NCBI GenBank assembly: GCA_961205875.1
Contig: OY540809.1
Location: forward strand, 24,130,267-24,194,266
DNA from: Sialis fuliginosa
Taxonomy: Eukaryota > Arthropoda > Insecta > Megaloptera > Sialidae
DNA length: 64,000 bases
Direction of reading: 5' to 3'
A program made the translations under genes and the position numbers. Within the stretch, counting starts at the first letter, position 1, and the number at the start of each line of letters is the position of its first letter. Below are positions 23,172 through 34,734 of the stretch, piece after piece. The notes under the pieces were generated by a model. The model searched no databases, was not told the origin of the DNA, and worked only from the letters and a program-made list of their open reading frames with translations.

Positions 23172-23487
23172 CAGTGGCGTAGATAGGGGGGGGGGGGGAA
23201 TTAAAGTGATCAATCACCCCCCATGAGAAAAGTCAAAGACATTTTTTTAAATTCTTCTAGTATGAAGAAAATAGGAAAAATCGGGTAAATAAAGAGTAAA
23301 AAAAAGGTCTTCAGATTTTTTTTCAATTAAATAACCTTTTTTGTTTAGTAATAAGAAGTAGACTAACTATAGTTATATGATCAAAAAAAAGACCTCTCAG
23401 CCACCACTTGCCCCAGGACCTCCGAGTTTCTAGTTGCGGTCCTGGTCATATCCCCCCCCCCATCGCAAAATGCTATCTACGCCACTG
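23172..23487. mobile_element. hAT-family MITE, complete, 8-bp duplication
   Basis: A 316-bp element with 15-bp perfect inverted termini CAGTGGCGTAGATAG / CTATCTACGCCACTG and a perfect 8-bp target duplication TCGTACAC (23164-23171 and 23488-23495). CAGTGGCGTA and 8-bp duplication define hAT. The interior has a run of 13 G just inside the left end and a C run near the right end. No transposase. Confidence 0.92.
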
Positions 23488-23495
23488 TCGTACAC

Positions 23496-25102
23496 TAATT
23501 GTGAATCTATATGTTCTAAATATTTTACGTTAGAGTAATTTATTTGCAAAATGTCAACAAAAATTAAATGTTTTTTTTAATTACCCCTAAAATTTGAAAA
23601 ACATCGATACCTTATAAATAATAATACTACTGTTTTTTGTATCAAAGTAAACTATACATATTCACATACAAACAATAATTAATCACATATCGAAGGTAAT
23701 CAAAATATTTAGATTATCGCCACCGCATTTACAAATCATTTAGCAAAATGTTTAATCAATAAAATTACTGCCCAACGCGGTTCAGTTATGTCGATCAAAA
23801 AAATGTAAATTGTTGATTTACGACTTCCAAAAATGAAATATGACATGAAAATTAGTTTTGATTTGATATCAATAAATTTAAAATAAGTCAAAAGTACATT
23901 TGATTAAAAATAAAAAAAATATTCATTTTAAATGTTATTTATAATTTTCTATTTTTATATTATTAAATTATTACAAAAAATTTTAATTAATTTTTTAAAT
24001 ATCGTTAATAAAATGATAAATTTTAGAAACTTAAATCTTTAGCTAAAATATATCGAATAATATATAACTTAACTGAATTATAATTTTAAATAAATGACCT
24101 ATATATTTAATAAAATACTAGTTTACGAGGACAATCTTTTCTATCATGAAACGTTAATAAAATCTATTACCTATTTATATAGTTTTTGTAAACAATATTA
24201 ATCATTATTAAATTGCTTCCATCGTAAAACTTTTTTTACTTGATTTCCGGTATCTTAATACATATTGACACATAAGTAAATTATGTGTTCGTGTCTGACA
24301 TAGGTACCATGGGACTTTCTTATACATAATACTGAGAGTGAACAGTGTGGGTGATTTTAATTAATTATTTATTTATTGGAAAAAATGTATGGGGAAAAAA
24401 TTATAGACAATAACAAATTTTTTATTTAAAACATTTTTTCTTAAACATCCGTTTCCGGTTTATTAATTACAATAAAGAAAATTAATTTCATACATGTTGT
24501 AGAGAATATTATTATGCATAATTTATGACCAATTCATTTCTGTTCACTGTCAGTATTACCGTGATTTCCATGGCAGATATTTTTTTAATGAAAATGACAC
24601 CTACGATAGCTTATAAAATAAACACGAAATTCATTAATAGAAAATACATCTAATTGAACGTGTTGAGTAAATAATCATTAATTTGTTACGTACGATTGAT
24701 TTTATCAATATGATTTCATTTCTGAGTTCCAATGGAGTAACTGGACTGGAGCTATACAGGGTATCCTATTACAAACGTTATTCACTGTTATGATTTTAAT
24801 TAGCAAACAGTCTGAGTAAATTTTTACCATTTAAAATATTGTACAAATATTTGACTACATGTTTTTATAATGTTTATACAACTTGGTAATTAGGGTATAT
24901 TTTTATTTTCTAACACTTTAATTTGTATATGAATATTAATATTTACTCATTTTTCGAGTAGCTACTTTTATTTCAAAAGGTTTGTGATGTACATAATAAG
25001 TTCTGTCAACATTGTCATGCGGCTTTTTTGTCACTCATGTAATATTAATAAAAACTGTTGTCTCATAATTAAAAAAAAATGGGCCTATATTCTTTTCATT
25101 TA
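23496..25102. other. Gene-free AT-rich sequence with a possible mariner-type end
   Basis: Contains an ATACAGGGTATCC terminus-like sequence at 24755-24767 without a visible partner. Otherwise unrecognised. Confidence 0.45.
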
Positions 25103-25440
25103 GAGTCAATCCATGTGAAGTGGTTTAGCACTGGTAGCTCGATCATTCTAAAAAAATGATTTTTTGTGTATTATTATCCTAATATGTTGGTAGTTCAAAA
25201 TGAACATTATTTTAATTTTATTGTTTTTTGTTTTCGCGTAAATTTCAATGGGATGTTTTTGCAAGAAGGGAAAAAGTTAACAAGTCAAATTATTTTTTAC
25301 AAATAGGTGGTTACTAATTGTGTTCACACACCAAAGTTCAACTCTGAGATTTTCCCCTCTTTTTTTAAATTCTCAAAATTTGAAATTCGAAAAAATTGCA
25401 TTTTTCAAAGCTAAATAACTCTGGTGGGGGACCAGATAAA
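25103..25440 (+). mobile_element. Long-TIR element, arm fragment ('left' subtype)
   Basis: Begins GAGTCAATCCATGTGAAGTG and AGCTCGATCATTC, the left-arm version of the 53.9-kb element, then continues through 'ggatgtttttgcaagaaggg', 'cacacaccaaagttcaactc' and 'ctctggtgggggaccagata'. Compared with the full arm it lacks about 230 bp of the middle (after TTTTGTTTTCGCGT). The match stops at CCAGATAAAA. Confidence 0.8.
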
Positions 25441-25935
25441 ACAATATAATTCCTTTATCAATTGGTGAGTAAAGAGATAGTTTGATATCTACATTTTAAG
25501 AAACCGATTAGTGTAGTCCACTGGTCACCAAACTTTTCGAGAAACGGGCCGGATCGAATATTTTTTAAACAAATTCGAAAAATGTTCTTGTTGGAATCCT
25601 ATTATTTATTTATTTACATGTGCAATAAGCTATGTAAGATAAATACACATATTTACATCAAATCCTTAAATTATAAAAAATGAATATTTCTTATATGTTT
25701 AAAAAATATTTATCAGGGACCGGATGAAAAACTTTGGAGGGCCGGATCTGGCCCTGCGGGCCGTAGATTGGTGACCGCTGATGTAGTCGACCAAAGGGTG
25801 CAGAGGGTGAAAGGGACGAAAAACTGTTTTTACGCGAATAATGTCAAAATGACAACTGCACTCATCGATTTCTTAAAGTGTAGGTACCAAACTATCTCTG
25901 TACTAATTTTCGTTGATAAAGGAATTACTGTGTTC
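25441..25935. repeat. Inverted repeat interrupted by a hAT element
   Basis: Left arm 25447-25516 (TAATTCCTTTATCAA, GAGATAGTTTG, TTTAAGAAACCGAT) mirrors right arm 25854-25932 (ATCGATTTCTTAAA, CAAACTATCTCTG, TTGATAAAGGAATTA). Removing the hAT element and one target copy leaves a foldback of about 225 bp with a loop of roughly 60-70 nt. The frames 25768-25974 and 25830-26186 are by-products of this structure. Confidence 0.7.
25519..25780. mobile_element. hAT-family MITE (Charlie-like ends), nested in the inverted repeat
   Basis: A 262-bp element with inverted termini CACTGGTCACCAA / TTGGTGACCGCTG (11 of 13 pairing) and target duplication GTGTAGTC/ATGTAGTC (25511-25518, 25781-25788; one mismatch). 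The interior CGGGCCGGAT and GGCCGGATCTGGCCC-TGCGGGCCGTAG recall Charlie-type hAT non-autonomous elements known in many animals. No transposase. Confidence 0.85.
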
Positions 25936-27539
25936 GAAAAATCTATTTTTACTGTACTAATTATACATTTATAACATTTGAATATGACGTATTCCTTAAC
26001 AAATGAATTCAAGTATATAGAAAAAAATTGTTCACACTTCAATATAACAATAATTATTGTTGTAATTACATAAGGTATACGGAAATATAGCATCAGTGAT
26101 ATTTCAGATGAAAGCTTGTGTCGTTTTACTCCGTGCCCCCATCCTGTTCCCCTCCCTTTCCTCAACATTTCAACTTCTCTCACCAAACACAGACATAAAA
26201 AATATGCTCCATCATGACAAGATGTCGAAAAAAACTCACTTAACCATAAAACATTACAATAACTTTTCTACCCTGCAAACATATTTACCTCAACGTACTA
26301 ACTCTTTTATTTTCCTCTTACAAACTCGATCTAATAAAAAAACTGGGGTGATTCAGTCTATAAAACGTATAATTAAATAAAATAAAACTAATCGAATCTA
26401 ATCAAGTTAGCGCTATTTAGATATACACAAATTGCCTGAGTTAATCATGGACATCTTACGAAAGTAAGTTTAAGGAGATGGGGGAAAGGGAAGGGGTGGG
26501 GGTACGTGTCTGTAAACATAGAGTCCTCCGTCCTGAGATAAACTCGGAGTGATAAGGAGTGTTGTAGCTGTGGATAATCTCAGTACGTGACCGTAAGGTT
26601 TATGGACGTTGAAGATGTTATCAAGAGACAACGCAATGCTGTGCTTGTATACTCGCGTAACGGTAGGGGAAACTGGGGCTAAAGTGTCCAGGAAAGGAAA
26701 ATTGTGTGATGAAAAATTAATTTTTTGATGTGTTTTTCCGTTTTATTGAATTTTCACTGACATGTCATAATTATAACTTAACTACATGCTTTTCCCTTGG
26801 GCGTTTCGCACCCCAATCCCAAAAACTATGATAATGTTTCTAAAATTTTAATAATAATTGAATAATTTATGCTTTTTCTATATCACACTAAGATAGCTAT
26901 ACATTTTTGACGTACGAAAAATTTCAATATTTTTGTTTAAGTTTGTAACCAACTTTGATTTTAGTTGTGCTGCTGACTTCGTGCGCTATATGACAAACAC
27001 ACCAACGAATGTATGTCTGTGTACACCATGATGTATGTATGTGTGTGTCAATGTGAAGCTTTCATGGTATTTGATATCTGCCTTATAAATTTTGGGTGTG
27101 AATTGCAACTTCTTTGTTTTTTAACAAATGATATTAATTGCAACAATTGACGAAATGATGGACACACTCATAGTTATCTATATTATTTCGCAAATTAAGG
27201 AAAATGAAAACCAGTAAACATTTAACTGTGTATTGTGTATGTTGACACATATTTCTAATGTCTACTTTTTGTTGAATATAAAACATTTTTTATTTGTATT
27301 TCAGGTTACATTTTTATTTAATATTATTTAGAATCTACAGTTTGAAAAAAAAAATTAGTACTGACTGTATTTCATTTTTAACTTTCAAACAGATATAAAT
27401 TGGATTGGAAAGCAACTCTTTTTAAAATGATATTTGACGTAACAAATTACTAACATAATTTTGTATTTTGTTTCCAATTTTTTAAGCAGTCAGTCATATT
27501 TACTCTCATTTTAATTTTATATTTACGTTTTATTCTATA
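25936..27539. other. Gene-free; one less AT-rich patch
   Basis: Stretch 26440-26690 is G-rich for the window (GATGGGGGAAAGGGAAGG, GTCCTCCGTCCTGAG, ACGTGACCGTAAGG). It holds ATGGACATCTTACGAAA followed by GTAAGT at 26464, which could be a start exon with donor but lacks any partner. Around 26995-27050 there is degenerate TGTATG/TGTG repeat. The remainder is unrecognised. Confidence 0.4.
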
Positions 27540-27835
27540 CTAGCTGTTACCCGCGACTTCCTTTGTGTGGAATTTAGTGAAAACAATATCATGGATATGT
27601 AAATAATAGAGATAGATAATACTTATTTATGTTATGATATAATCGATTAGTCTCGCATTTGCACGCTAAATGTCTACCCCAAAATAGTATAACCTTCACC
27701 CATTTTTTAAATCTTGACTTTCCTCAGGATGCAAGCTATCTCCCTGCTAAATATCAAGATCGGTTCAGCGGTTTAGCCGTGAGAATGTAACAAACAGACA
27801 GAAAGACACTTTCGCATGAATAATATTAATACGGA
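27540..27835 (-). mobile_element. Helitron-like non-autonomous element, complete (296 bp)
   Basis: On the minus strand: host A, then TCCGTATTAATATTATTCAT, core CGGCTAAACCGCTGAACCGA, 'gggtgaaggttatac', and 3' end CGCGGGTAACAGCTAG followed by host T. Both Helitron junctions (A|TC and CTAG|T) are intact, though the hairpin has decayed on one side (AGGAAGTCGCG). Confidence 0.85.
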
Positions 27836-28352
27836 TTAAAAAAACGTTTTTTTTTTTTTTTAAATCTTAAAAACCAATTTTACTGTTAATTATTATTAAT
27901 TGATTTAAAAATGCTGGTATTTTAGAATATTTACCGATAGTGGAACTTCTATTATAATAACAATGCTATTGGAAATTTAAATATTTAAATATAAATTTTC
28001 ATCGTAGATATAACTTAGCATCGAACAGTTAAACTAAAAAAAGTAAAACTTTAGCTTTAGTTTCCCCTATACGTAAGATTTGTTAAATCAAAATCTTAAT
28101 TATGTAGATTTACGGGTGTTTTTTTTTCTGCACGCGGAGTGTAATATTTTAATTATTTTTAGATTAAGTAAAAAAGTTTAAATGGGAAAAGTTATGTTGA
28201 AAATGTCTCAAGAAGATTTTATATGTTTGCAGTAGATTCTTGATAATTTTAACTAGAATTTTTTTGTCAATGTTTCGTCAAATATAACAAACAATAGTTT
28301 GGTATTCTAAAGAAATTAAAAAAAAAAATATTAAAAAAATGGAAAGTTCTTT
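27836..28352. other. Gene-free AT-rich sequence
   Basis: Poly(A)/(T)-rich; nothing recognised. Confidence 0.5.
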
Positions 28353-28713
28353 TTGAAGTGAAACTTCTTTAGTGAGCAAGTGAATTGGAATGACCTCGAC
28401 ACGTTTTAAAATACGACAGATTTTTAAGATGAAACGCTAAGGAGAGTGTGCATATGCGTGAAAGAGCGATGAGTATATGTATAAGAGATAGATGAAGGAA
28501 TAGCGCATGCGTACAAATCAATTTACATCGGTTATGCGTGAGAGAGCGATGATTTGATGTACAAGAGAAGGATGAATGAATGCGCGTACAAGTCAGTTTA
28601 AGTCGGTGTCTAGTTACGTCAAAATAATACGTTTGATTATTATTAATTTAATACGTTTAGCTTTATTTATTTAATTCGCATGGTTAATGAAAACAAAAGA
28701 AGTTTCACTTCAA
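28353..28713. mobile_element. TIR MITE family P, 361 bp, with internal 80-bp tandem repeat
   Basis: Termini TTGAAGTGAAACTTCTTT and AAAGAAGTTTCACTTCAA are perfect inverted repeats of 18 bp; each is itself partly palindromic. Inside, a block starting TATGCGTGA.AGAGCGATGA is repeated at 28453 and 28533 (80 bp apart). A single-unit relative lies inverted at 35605-35748. Next to it, 28714-28756 (GTGGGTGAGGCACATACCACC) matches 35313-35341, so the true unit may be larger. Confidence 0.8.
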
Positions 28714-28756
28714 CCGTGCACTTATGTGGGTGAGGCACATACCACCTAAATGAAGT

Positions 28757-29706
28757 AACAGGTGTTAATTTTGAACGCAAACTAAATTTTTTATTCAACA
28801 ATCAATATCTCTTATAACGGCAAAACTCCCTTGAGGAAAAATAACAAAAATATTTGATTCTGAAAAGAGTAGTATGGGAAGAATCTATTTATTTAGGTCA
28901 ACTCGATAATACTGTATTTATTTTCGCCATTCTCATTTCTTCTCCTAATATTTCGTCACTTGTATATTGTCAGTAGGGAGGGGATGTTTTTTCTTTGCAG
29001 AGAAGAGATTTAATATGCATTGAATATATTTTCTGCAGAAGATTTCGTGGGAGAATACAAAAGAGATGAAGGTGACAAGAGTATTGGCGTATTATTTTTA
29101 GAATTTGCTGAAAATCATTGTTATATACATTTATTTTTTATTTTTCTGTCCAGGTTTCTACCAGCCAAAGAAAATAATGATTTTTGAAATATTCGAGTAT
29201 TTTATTTTTCATCTATATAAACATGTACCAACGAGGAGATTTTTCAAATGATGTTATGGATTTTATTGAAATTTTGATATTTTGAGAAACCATTATAAAA
29301 ACGTAGTATGTACAAATAATTTTTGCATGAAAAAATATGAATTTTATATTATTACTTATCATTTCCGTATAAGTACGTCGTATTTTATATAAATCAAATT
29401 TTAAAATATGTAGATACAATAGCGGTTCCCAAATATAAAACAGTCAAAATATAGAAACATACTTTATTTAATATACATATATAGCCAAATAGTTCTGAAC
29501 TTATTTCAATCAAATGTCAACCTTGTACAGTAATTAAAAATTAATTTTATGTTTCAATTATAATTTTTTTGGTATTCATGATCATATACAACAATCAATT
29601 AAACTTATTTAATTAATGAAGATTTTTTGTTTTTGTTTGTTGACAAACACACTTTGTTATAAGAAGAATTACATTTTGTAAATTTTGTTGTAGCATTTTG
29701 TAATAA
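28757..29706. other. Gene-free AT-rich sequence
   Basis: No supported feature; short minus-strand frames at 29213-29419 have no coding character. Confidence 0.5.
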
Positions 29707-30013
29707 GGGGTCGTCCATAAAATACATACGCAAAAATGGCGGAGGGGGTAACTGCCTAACATGTTGATTTTGACGAGGAGGAGAAAGGGGGTCCGAACAA
29801 TTGTGATGTGACGCGACATTTGAAATACCTACATAATTTTTTTCCTTTTCTTTTAAAAATTTATTTTTTTTAGTTGCGATGTAAAGGATGTTGTTTTTAA
29901 TGATCAATTTTCTTCGTACATAAAAATAATCATTCATCCAGGTTTTGTGAAAAAAGGGGGAGGGAGAAGTCAAAATGCGTGAATTTTGAGCGACGTATAT
30001 TATGGATCACCCC
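29707..30013. mobile_element. PIF/Harbinger-like MITE, complete, TAA duplication
   Basis: A 307-bp element with imperfect inverted termini GGGGTCGTCCATAAAATACA / TATATTATGGATCACCCC and TAA on each side (29704-29706, 30014-30016). A 3-bp TWA duplication with GGG-start termini fits PIF/Harbinger. Apparent frames within it read through the transposon and are not genes. The class call depends on only a 3-bp duplication. Confidence 0.7.
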
Positions 30014-30227
30014 TAATGCCGAAAATGTATTTTTTGTGAATTGTTTTATCAAAGAAACGTAAATGTATAATTTAAATAAGTTATTTTCGAATAAAGATTT
30101 TACTCGCCGAAATTTTCCTTTCTTTAATCTCAATTTTTTTTAGAAGTCATTATTTATTTATTTTTTTGATGGGGGGGAGGCTGTTGCTCGCAGACTTCTT
30201 AAGATTCAATATTGTGTATGACCCGAA

Positions 30228-30737
30228 TTTTGTGATTGACGGGTTTCTTTTTTGCAATTCTCATGAACTCATCTTACTGATAAAACAAGTAACTCTTTAT
30301 TTAATCAATTTAATTACCAAAGTTCTATAGTTTTTTTTTTTAAATTATAGTCTTTTATTTTACTTATGTTTTTTCTCCAGTAATGATTCAAGTAAAACCA
30401 GTAATGAGCACGCAGTGGTGGACACTTGCCAATGATTACAAAATGATAAGTACTACGACACAAAAGATATAAAAGAAAGAATCGTCAAAGAAACAATGTA
30501 AATCAGTTGATATGATAATATAATAATTAATAAATAAGTTATATTAATAATTTGTTTAAATGTCTACCATTTTGTCAACTATTGGCTGATTGTCATCAAA
30601 TCACGCTATAAGACAGTTAAATGTATATAGCTTAATATTCAGAAATGGTAATCATATCAACAAATACTTTTAATTCAGTACATTTAATTTAAAAATAGCA
30701 ATTACTGGGGTCATATCCAAGACTGGGGCCAGAACCT
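30228..30737 (-). mobile_element. TA-target MITE family M, copy 3, left end lost
   Basis: Matches family M from 'tgtgattgacgggtttcttt' to GACTGGGGCCAGAACCT, followed by TA. The left terminus has been replaced by unrelated sequence near 30228. Same orientation as copy 1, opposite to copy 4. Confidence 0.75.
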
Positions 30738-31357
30738 TATCATATTTCTAAAATATAAATAAGGACTTTTCTCCTTTAATAGGTTGGGAACTGCTGCTAT
30801 ACAATGTACCTTTTGATATTCTGCAAAATATCCAAGTACGTATAAAATCCATTAAGTATACCGGATACACCTTATTTTTAAAGTATCTATATTAATGAAA
30901 AAAAATTGATTGATTTTTTTTTAAATCAACACCAACATAAATATACATCCATATAATATATATATAGATCTGATTTTAAAACAGTACATTTGATAAAATA
31001 TACTACACTAATATTTTCTTGTTGCAAATCAAAATAAAAAACAGCGGTGTTGGCGTTAGACCGATAATTTATGCAGTGATTGATCGTACTTGCCTCATAT
31101 CTCTGTTTGATAAACCGAACCGAGTGTGTAGGTGTATGTACATATATGTGTGTGTGTGCAAACAGCGCTGTCATCACCTCTACCTGATATCAAACAGAAC
31201 TACAAAAATAAAATATACGCATCACGCGCGCATGCGCATTGTAGCGATTATGGAAAAGACATCGATAGAAGAAATTGTTTGTAATTGTGGCATGCGTGTA
31301 TTTATTTTCAGTAAGGTCTCTTTTTTATGCGGTAGATACGTTCCACAGCAAACCGCA
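30738..31357. other. Spacer between two inverted family M copies
   Basis: Holds a plus-strand frame (31019-31360, 113 codons) that includes a TGTATGTACATATATGTG-type tract and ends at the boundary of copy 4. No motif, no homology I recognise; I do not call it a gene. Confidence 0.45.
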
Positions 31358-31359
31358 TA

Positions 31360-31910
31360 AGGTACTGGCACCAGTCTTGGATATGACCCCAGTAATGGCT
31401 ATTTTTTAATTAAATGTACTGAATTAGAAACATTTGTTGATATTTGATTACTATCATTTCTGAATATTAACCTATATACATTTAATCGTCGTAGAGCATG
31501 ATTTGATGATAATCGGCCAATATGTGTCATTTAAATTAATTATTAGTGTAATTTATTTATTAATTATTATATTATCTTAGCAACTGCTTTACATTGTTAC
31601 AAATTTGACGACTCTTTCTTTTATATCTTTTGTGTCGTAACTTACCATTTTGAAATCATTAGCAAGTGTCCATCACTGCGTGCTCATTACTGGTTTTACC
31701 TTATCCATTACTGGAGAAAAAAAATAAAAGGCTAGATATAATTTAAAAAACAAACAATATTTGCGGACTTGGTAATTAAATTGATTAAATAAAGAGTAAC
31801 TTATTTTATTATTAACATTATGACTTCATTAGAATTACATAAAAGAAGACCGTCAATCACAAAAACAGTAAACCTTGCTCTTATAGCGGCCATAACTGGT
31901 GCCAGTACCT
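31360..31910 (+). mobile_element. TA-target MITE family M, copy 4 (551 bp), best preserved
   Basis: Terminal 20 bases AGGTACTGGCACCAGTCTTG and right-end complement AGGTACTGGCACCAGTTATG agree at 18 of 20. TA flanks are intact at 31358-31359 and 31911-31912. Use as the family reference. Confidence 0.88.
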
Positions 31911-34107
31911 TATAAAAAATCTCACAAAAAAGGACATTGATTACGTTGTAAAATTAAGGATACATTTAAACATTTTTCTAAAACCTCGTAAAATCAAATC
32001 AATCAATTAAAATAGGCAGAATATTGCATAAAAAAAGTTTCTGAAAATACACGAAAATAAGAATGCCTAAATAAAATAAATTAGTTCGAAAATCTTAAAG
32101 AAATTGATATAAAACTGAAAATAAAATAAATTTATTTTTCAATCTTATTTATTTAATTTTATTGAAAAGTAACAATATTTTTTCATCAGAATTATCGTCA
32201 CTATCTGAAAATACAACTCGGCACCGTTTTTGAACTGGTGCGAAATATTGTTAAACGAAGATTTTAAAAATATAAAAACGTTTATATATTTAAATTCCTT
32301 GAATTGTCAACTTTCATTTAATACCCCACTCGCCGAAACGAGGAATCCTTGAATTTGCATGAAAAATCAAATCCATATATTGTTAATCGACCTTTTAAAA
32401 TTTTGGATTGTGATAGAATAACCCATTTTGATCTTCTCAGAATCCATTCTGATAATTTTCGTTATGATGCCTGTTTGTCAGTAGACGCTGAAACTCAAAA
32501 AATGAAATTGCATATTTAAGATCAATTTTCGTCTCGAAAAAAACTCTTGCAAATTTTGGAAAATTTCAAATTATTTTTGAAACGGTGCGAATTAGAGAAA
32601 AATGTTTTAGAATAAAAGTTGTAGAAAATATTATTATCTATAACTTATGTTTTGTTGATCTTTTCTTTTTTTTACCAATTCACCATAAATATAAAAAATG
32701 TGAGTATAAGAAAGCCCGATGGCAGCTCTTTTTATTCTGTTAGCACGCAGAACGGACACTTTCGATTAATCCGATAATTTTTATAAAGGACAAATTAATT
32801 ATTAAATTTAAAATATCACTTTTTTATTTCAGTAAATCTTTACGATAATTATACATAGTTTATAACCTACGTAGAGATGTATTATTTAAGAGATATAAAT
32901 AAAAGTTCGGGTAGATACAAAAACATATTTAGAGTAGTAGGTACTTCGAAGCACTTAAAATATTCGATATACGGGATTATATATACTCTAGTATTAAAAT
33001 TTCAAATCGTTCCAATAAATTATCAAGTTGTAACAGCTCTTTAATTTAAATACATAAAAACACTGTAATCCGACGAGCAAGTAGGCTAATTGAAGAGCAG
33101 TTTCCCGATCATTTAAATCTTGATGTAAAAAATAATTTACTTATGTTTGATCAATACCAGTTTTAAAACAGTGAATTTGTGACGATTGAGTTCTAAATAT
33201 TCTGACATAAAATAAAGTAGACATCAATAGACATAGAAGAAAGTTAACCCTTCATTTCATGATTTACAAAATATCTAATTAAAAATTATTTCATTGCATT
33301 TTGAGGGTTCGGTAGCCAAAATAAAACAATTTCTAGAGTTCTGCTTATACAAAAAAAATATGTTGCTAATTTGCAACATTATGTAAATCAACTTAACATA
33401 GACTTAATTCAAATGAAATGTATTAAAACAGTTTTTATCTAGTGTTAGGCAAAGATGTACACCACATTTTTCGAATTTAAAAAGTAGACATCAATAGACA
33501 TAGAAGAAAGTTAAAGATGAATTTTTCACAGATAAAAACAAAAATAATATAATAATCCCTGTCAAAATTAAAAAAATTAAAATAAATAATGATGTTGGTG
33601 GGAGGTGACGGTTAACGGTTTCATTTTTTCGAATTTCTATTGTTGTCATTTGAAAGAGCACAAAAAATCATAAAAATATTATGGATTTTTTAAATCTTCA
33701 TTAGTTTCAGAGTTATTTGAAATATATGATTATTTTGCACATTTTCATAGGGGTATTTCATCCCCTAAAACCGTTTTACCGCAGCTAAGATAATTTTTTT
33801 CTTACTAGCCATGACCCCCTGTAACTTTATACAAAATTTAAACTCGATCTAAAGATACTACTTGAAAAGGTTCCCTTATTAGAAGGAAACTAAAGAAAAA
33901 ATTAAAAGTAAGGTTATTCTATATACTTGACAGAATACGAATTGTAACGTCACAAACACTTGAATCAATCACGTCGCGTTTTAAATGCGAGCTGATTTTT
34001 ACGACTTATAATATTTAATAATTTAAAATTGAACAATAAAAAAACAATTTGTTCAGTGCTATTATTATTATCTTAGCCTAATCTCTGCAATTAAGTAATA
34101 AAAAAGG
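31911..34107. other. Gene-free; contains a 34-bp exact direct repeat
   Basis: An identical block beginning AAAGTAGACATCAATAGACA and ending GAAAGTTAA occurs at 33214-33247 and 33481-33514 (267 bp apart). Stretch 33590-33900 (GGGAGGTGACGGTTAACGG, 'catttgaaagagcac', GGGGTATTTCATCCCC) reads like a dispersed repeat, class unknown. Confidence 0.5.
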
Positions 34108-34125
34108 TATGTCAAAAATGTACAG

Positions 34126-34260
34126 ATTACTCTATTATCAACGAAGAAACGACAAGGAAAGTCAATGCGCTCCATAGCAAGAGAACTGCAAATGTCGGAT
34201 GCAACGGTTCGCAAGATTATTGTTGAAGATATCAGATACAGAACGTATTTATGTTCTTAG
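34126..34260 (+). pseudogene. Tc1/mariner-type transposase helix-turn-helix relic
   Basis: The plus-strand frame reads KKRQGKSMRSIARELQMSDA-TVRKIIVEDIRYRTY before a TAG at 34258. S.R.IA.EL..S..TVR.I..EDIRY is the second DNA-binding helix-turn-helix of mariner-type transposases. A one-base frameshift just after RTY breaks the expected YVLRRGQF continuation, which is readable in the next frame. A terminus-like GCACCCTGTATATAC follows at 34304. Catalytic D residues are absent: a dead remnant. Confidence 0.75.
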
Positions 34261-34734
34261 AAGAGGCCAGTTTTAGTAAAATTGTGCCAATTTATCGCGC
34301 GCACCCTGTATATACATACGTATATACGTTTATACTTTTAAATATAACTGGGCACATTCAAACAGCCTGCACGCCTTCACCTGGGTTAAACTAGTATACT
34401 TTTAATTAAAATTTTATTCAACTTTTTCCAGTGTCTCGGTTTTATTCTGAAATAAAAACTGAAAGTATTTTAATAATAGCACGAGAGATTTTAATATGGA
34501 ATCAGAGCAACGCAAGGAAAATTGGTTCAGAGCAATTTTATTAAATTTTTAATACGGGAAATTTTGTATGCAACAAAAATTGGATGCTGGAGGTTTAAGA
34601 AAAGTGCAATGATGTTTTGTTTTTATTTGTTGTGTGCATTCATGAACATTTGTTGCGATGATATTAAAATATACTGGATCTCGTGTTTTGTACAAGTACT
34701 TTTTATTCTGTTTCAATTGTTTTATGAATAGTTT
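34261..34734. other. Gene-free AT-rich sequence
   Basis: Includes the probable mariner end (to about 34318). The overlapping opposite-strand frames 34522-34731 and 34549-34794 show no coding signal. Confidence 0.45.

Noticed and set aside
25830-26186. 118-codon minus-strand frame
   Set aside because: Crosses the arm of the inverted repeat and AT-rich flank; no domain; overlapping frames on the other strand of similar length.
29605-29973. Two overlapping minus-strand frames of 122 and 68 codons
   Set aside because: They fall within a Harbinger-like MITE and its flank; the proline-rich part is just the GGGGGA-rich transposon interior read backwards.
31019-31360. 113-codon plus-strand frame
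   Set aside because: Includes a TGTATG microsatellite-like tract (VCRCMYIYVCVCK) and ends at a MITE boundary; no motif.
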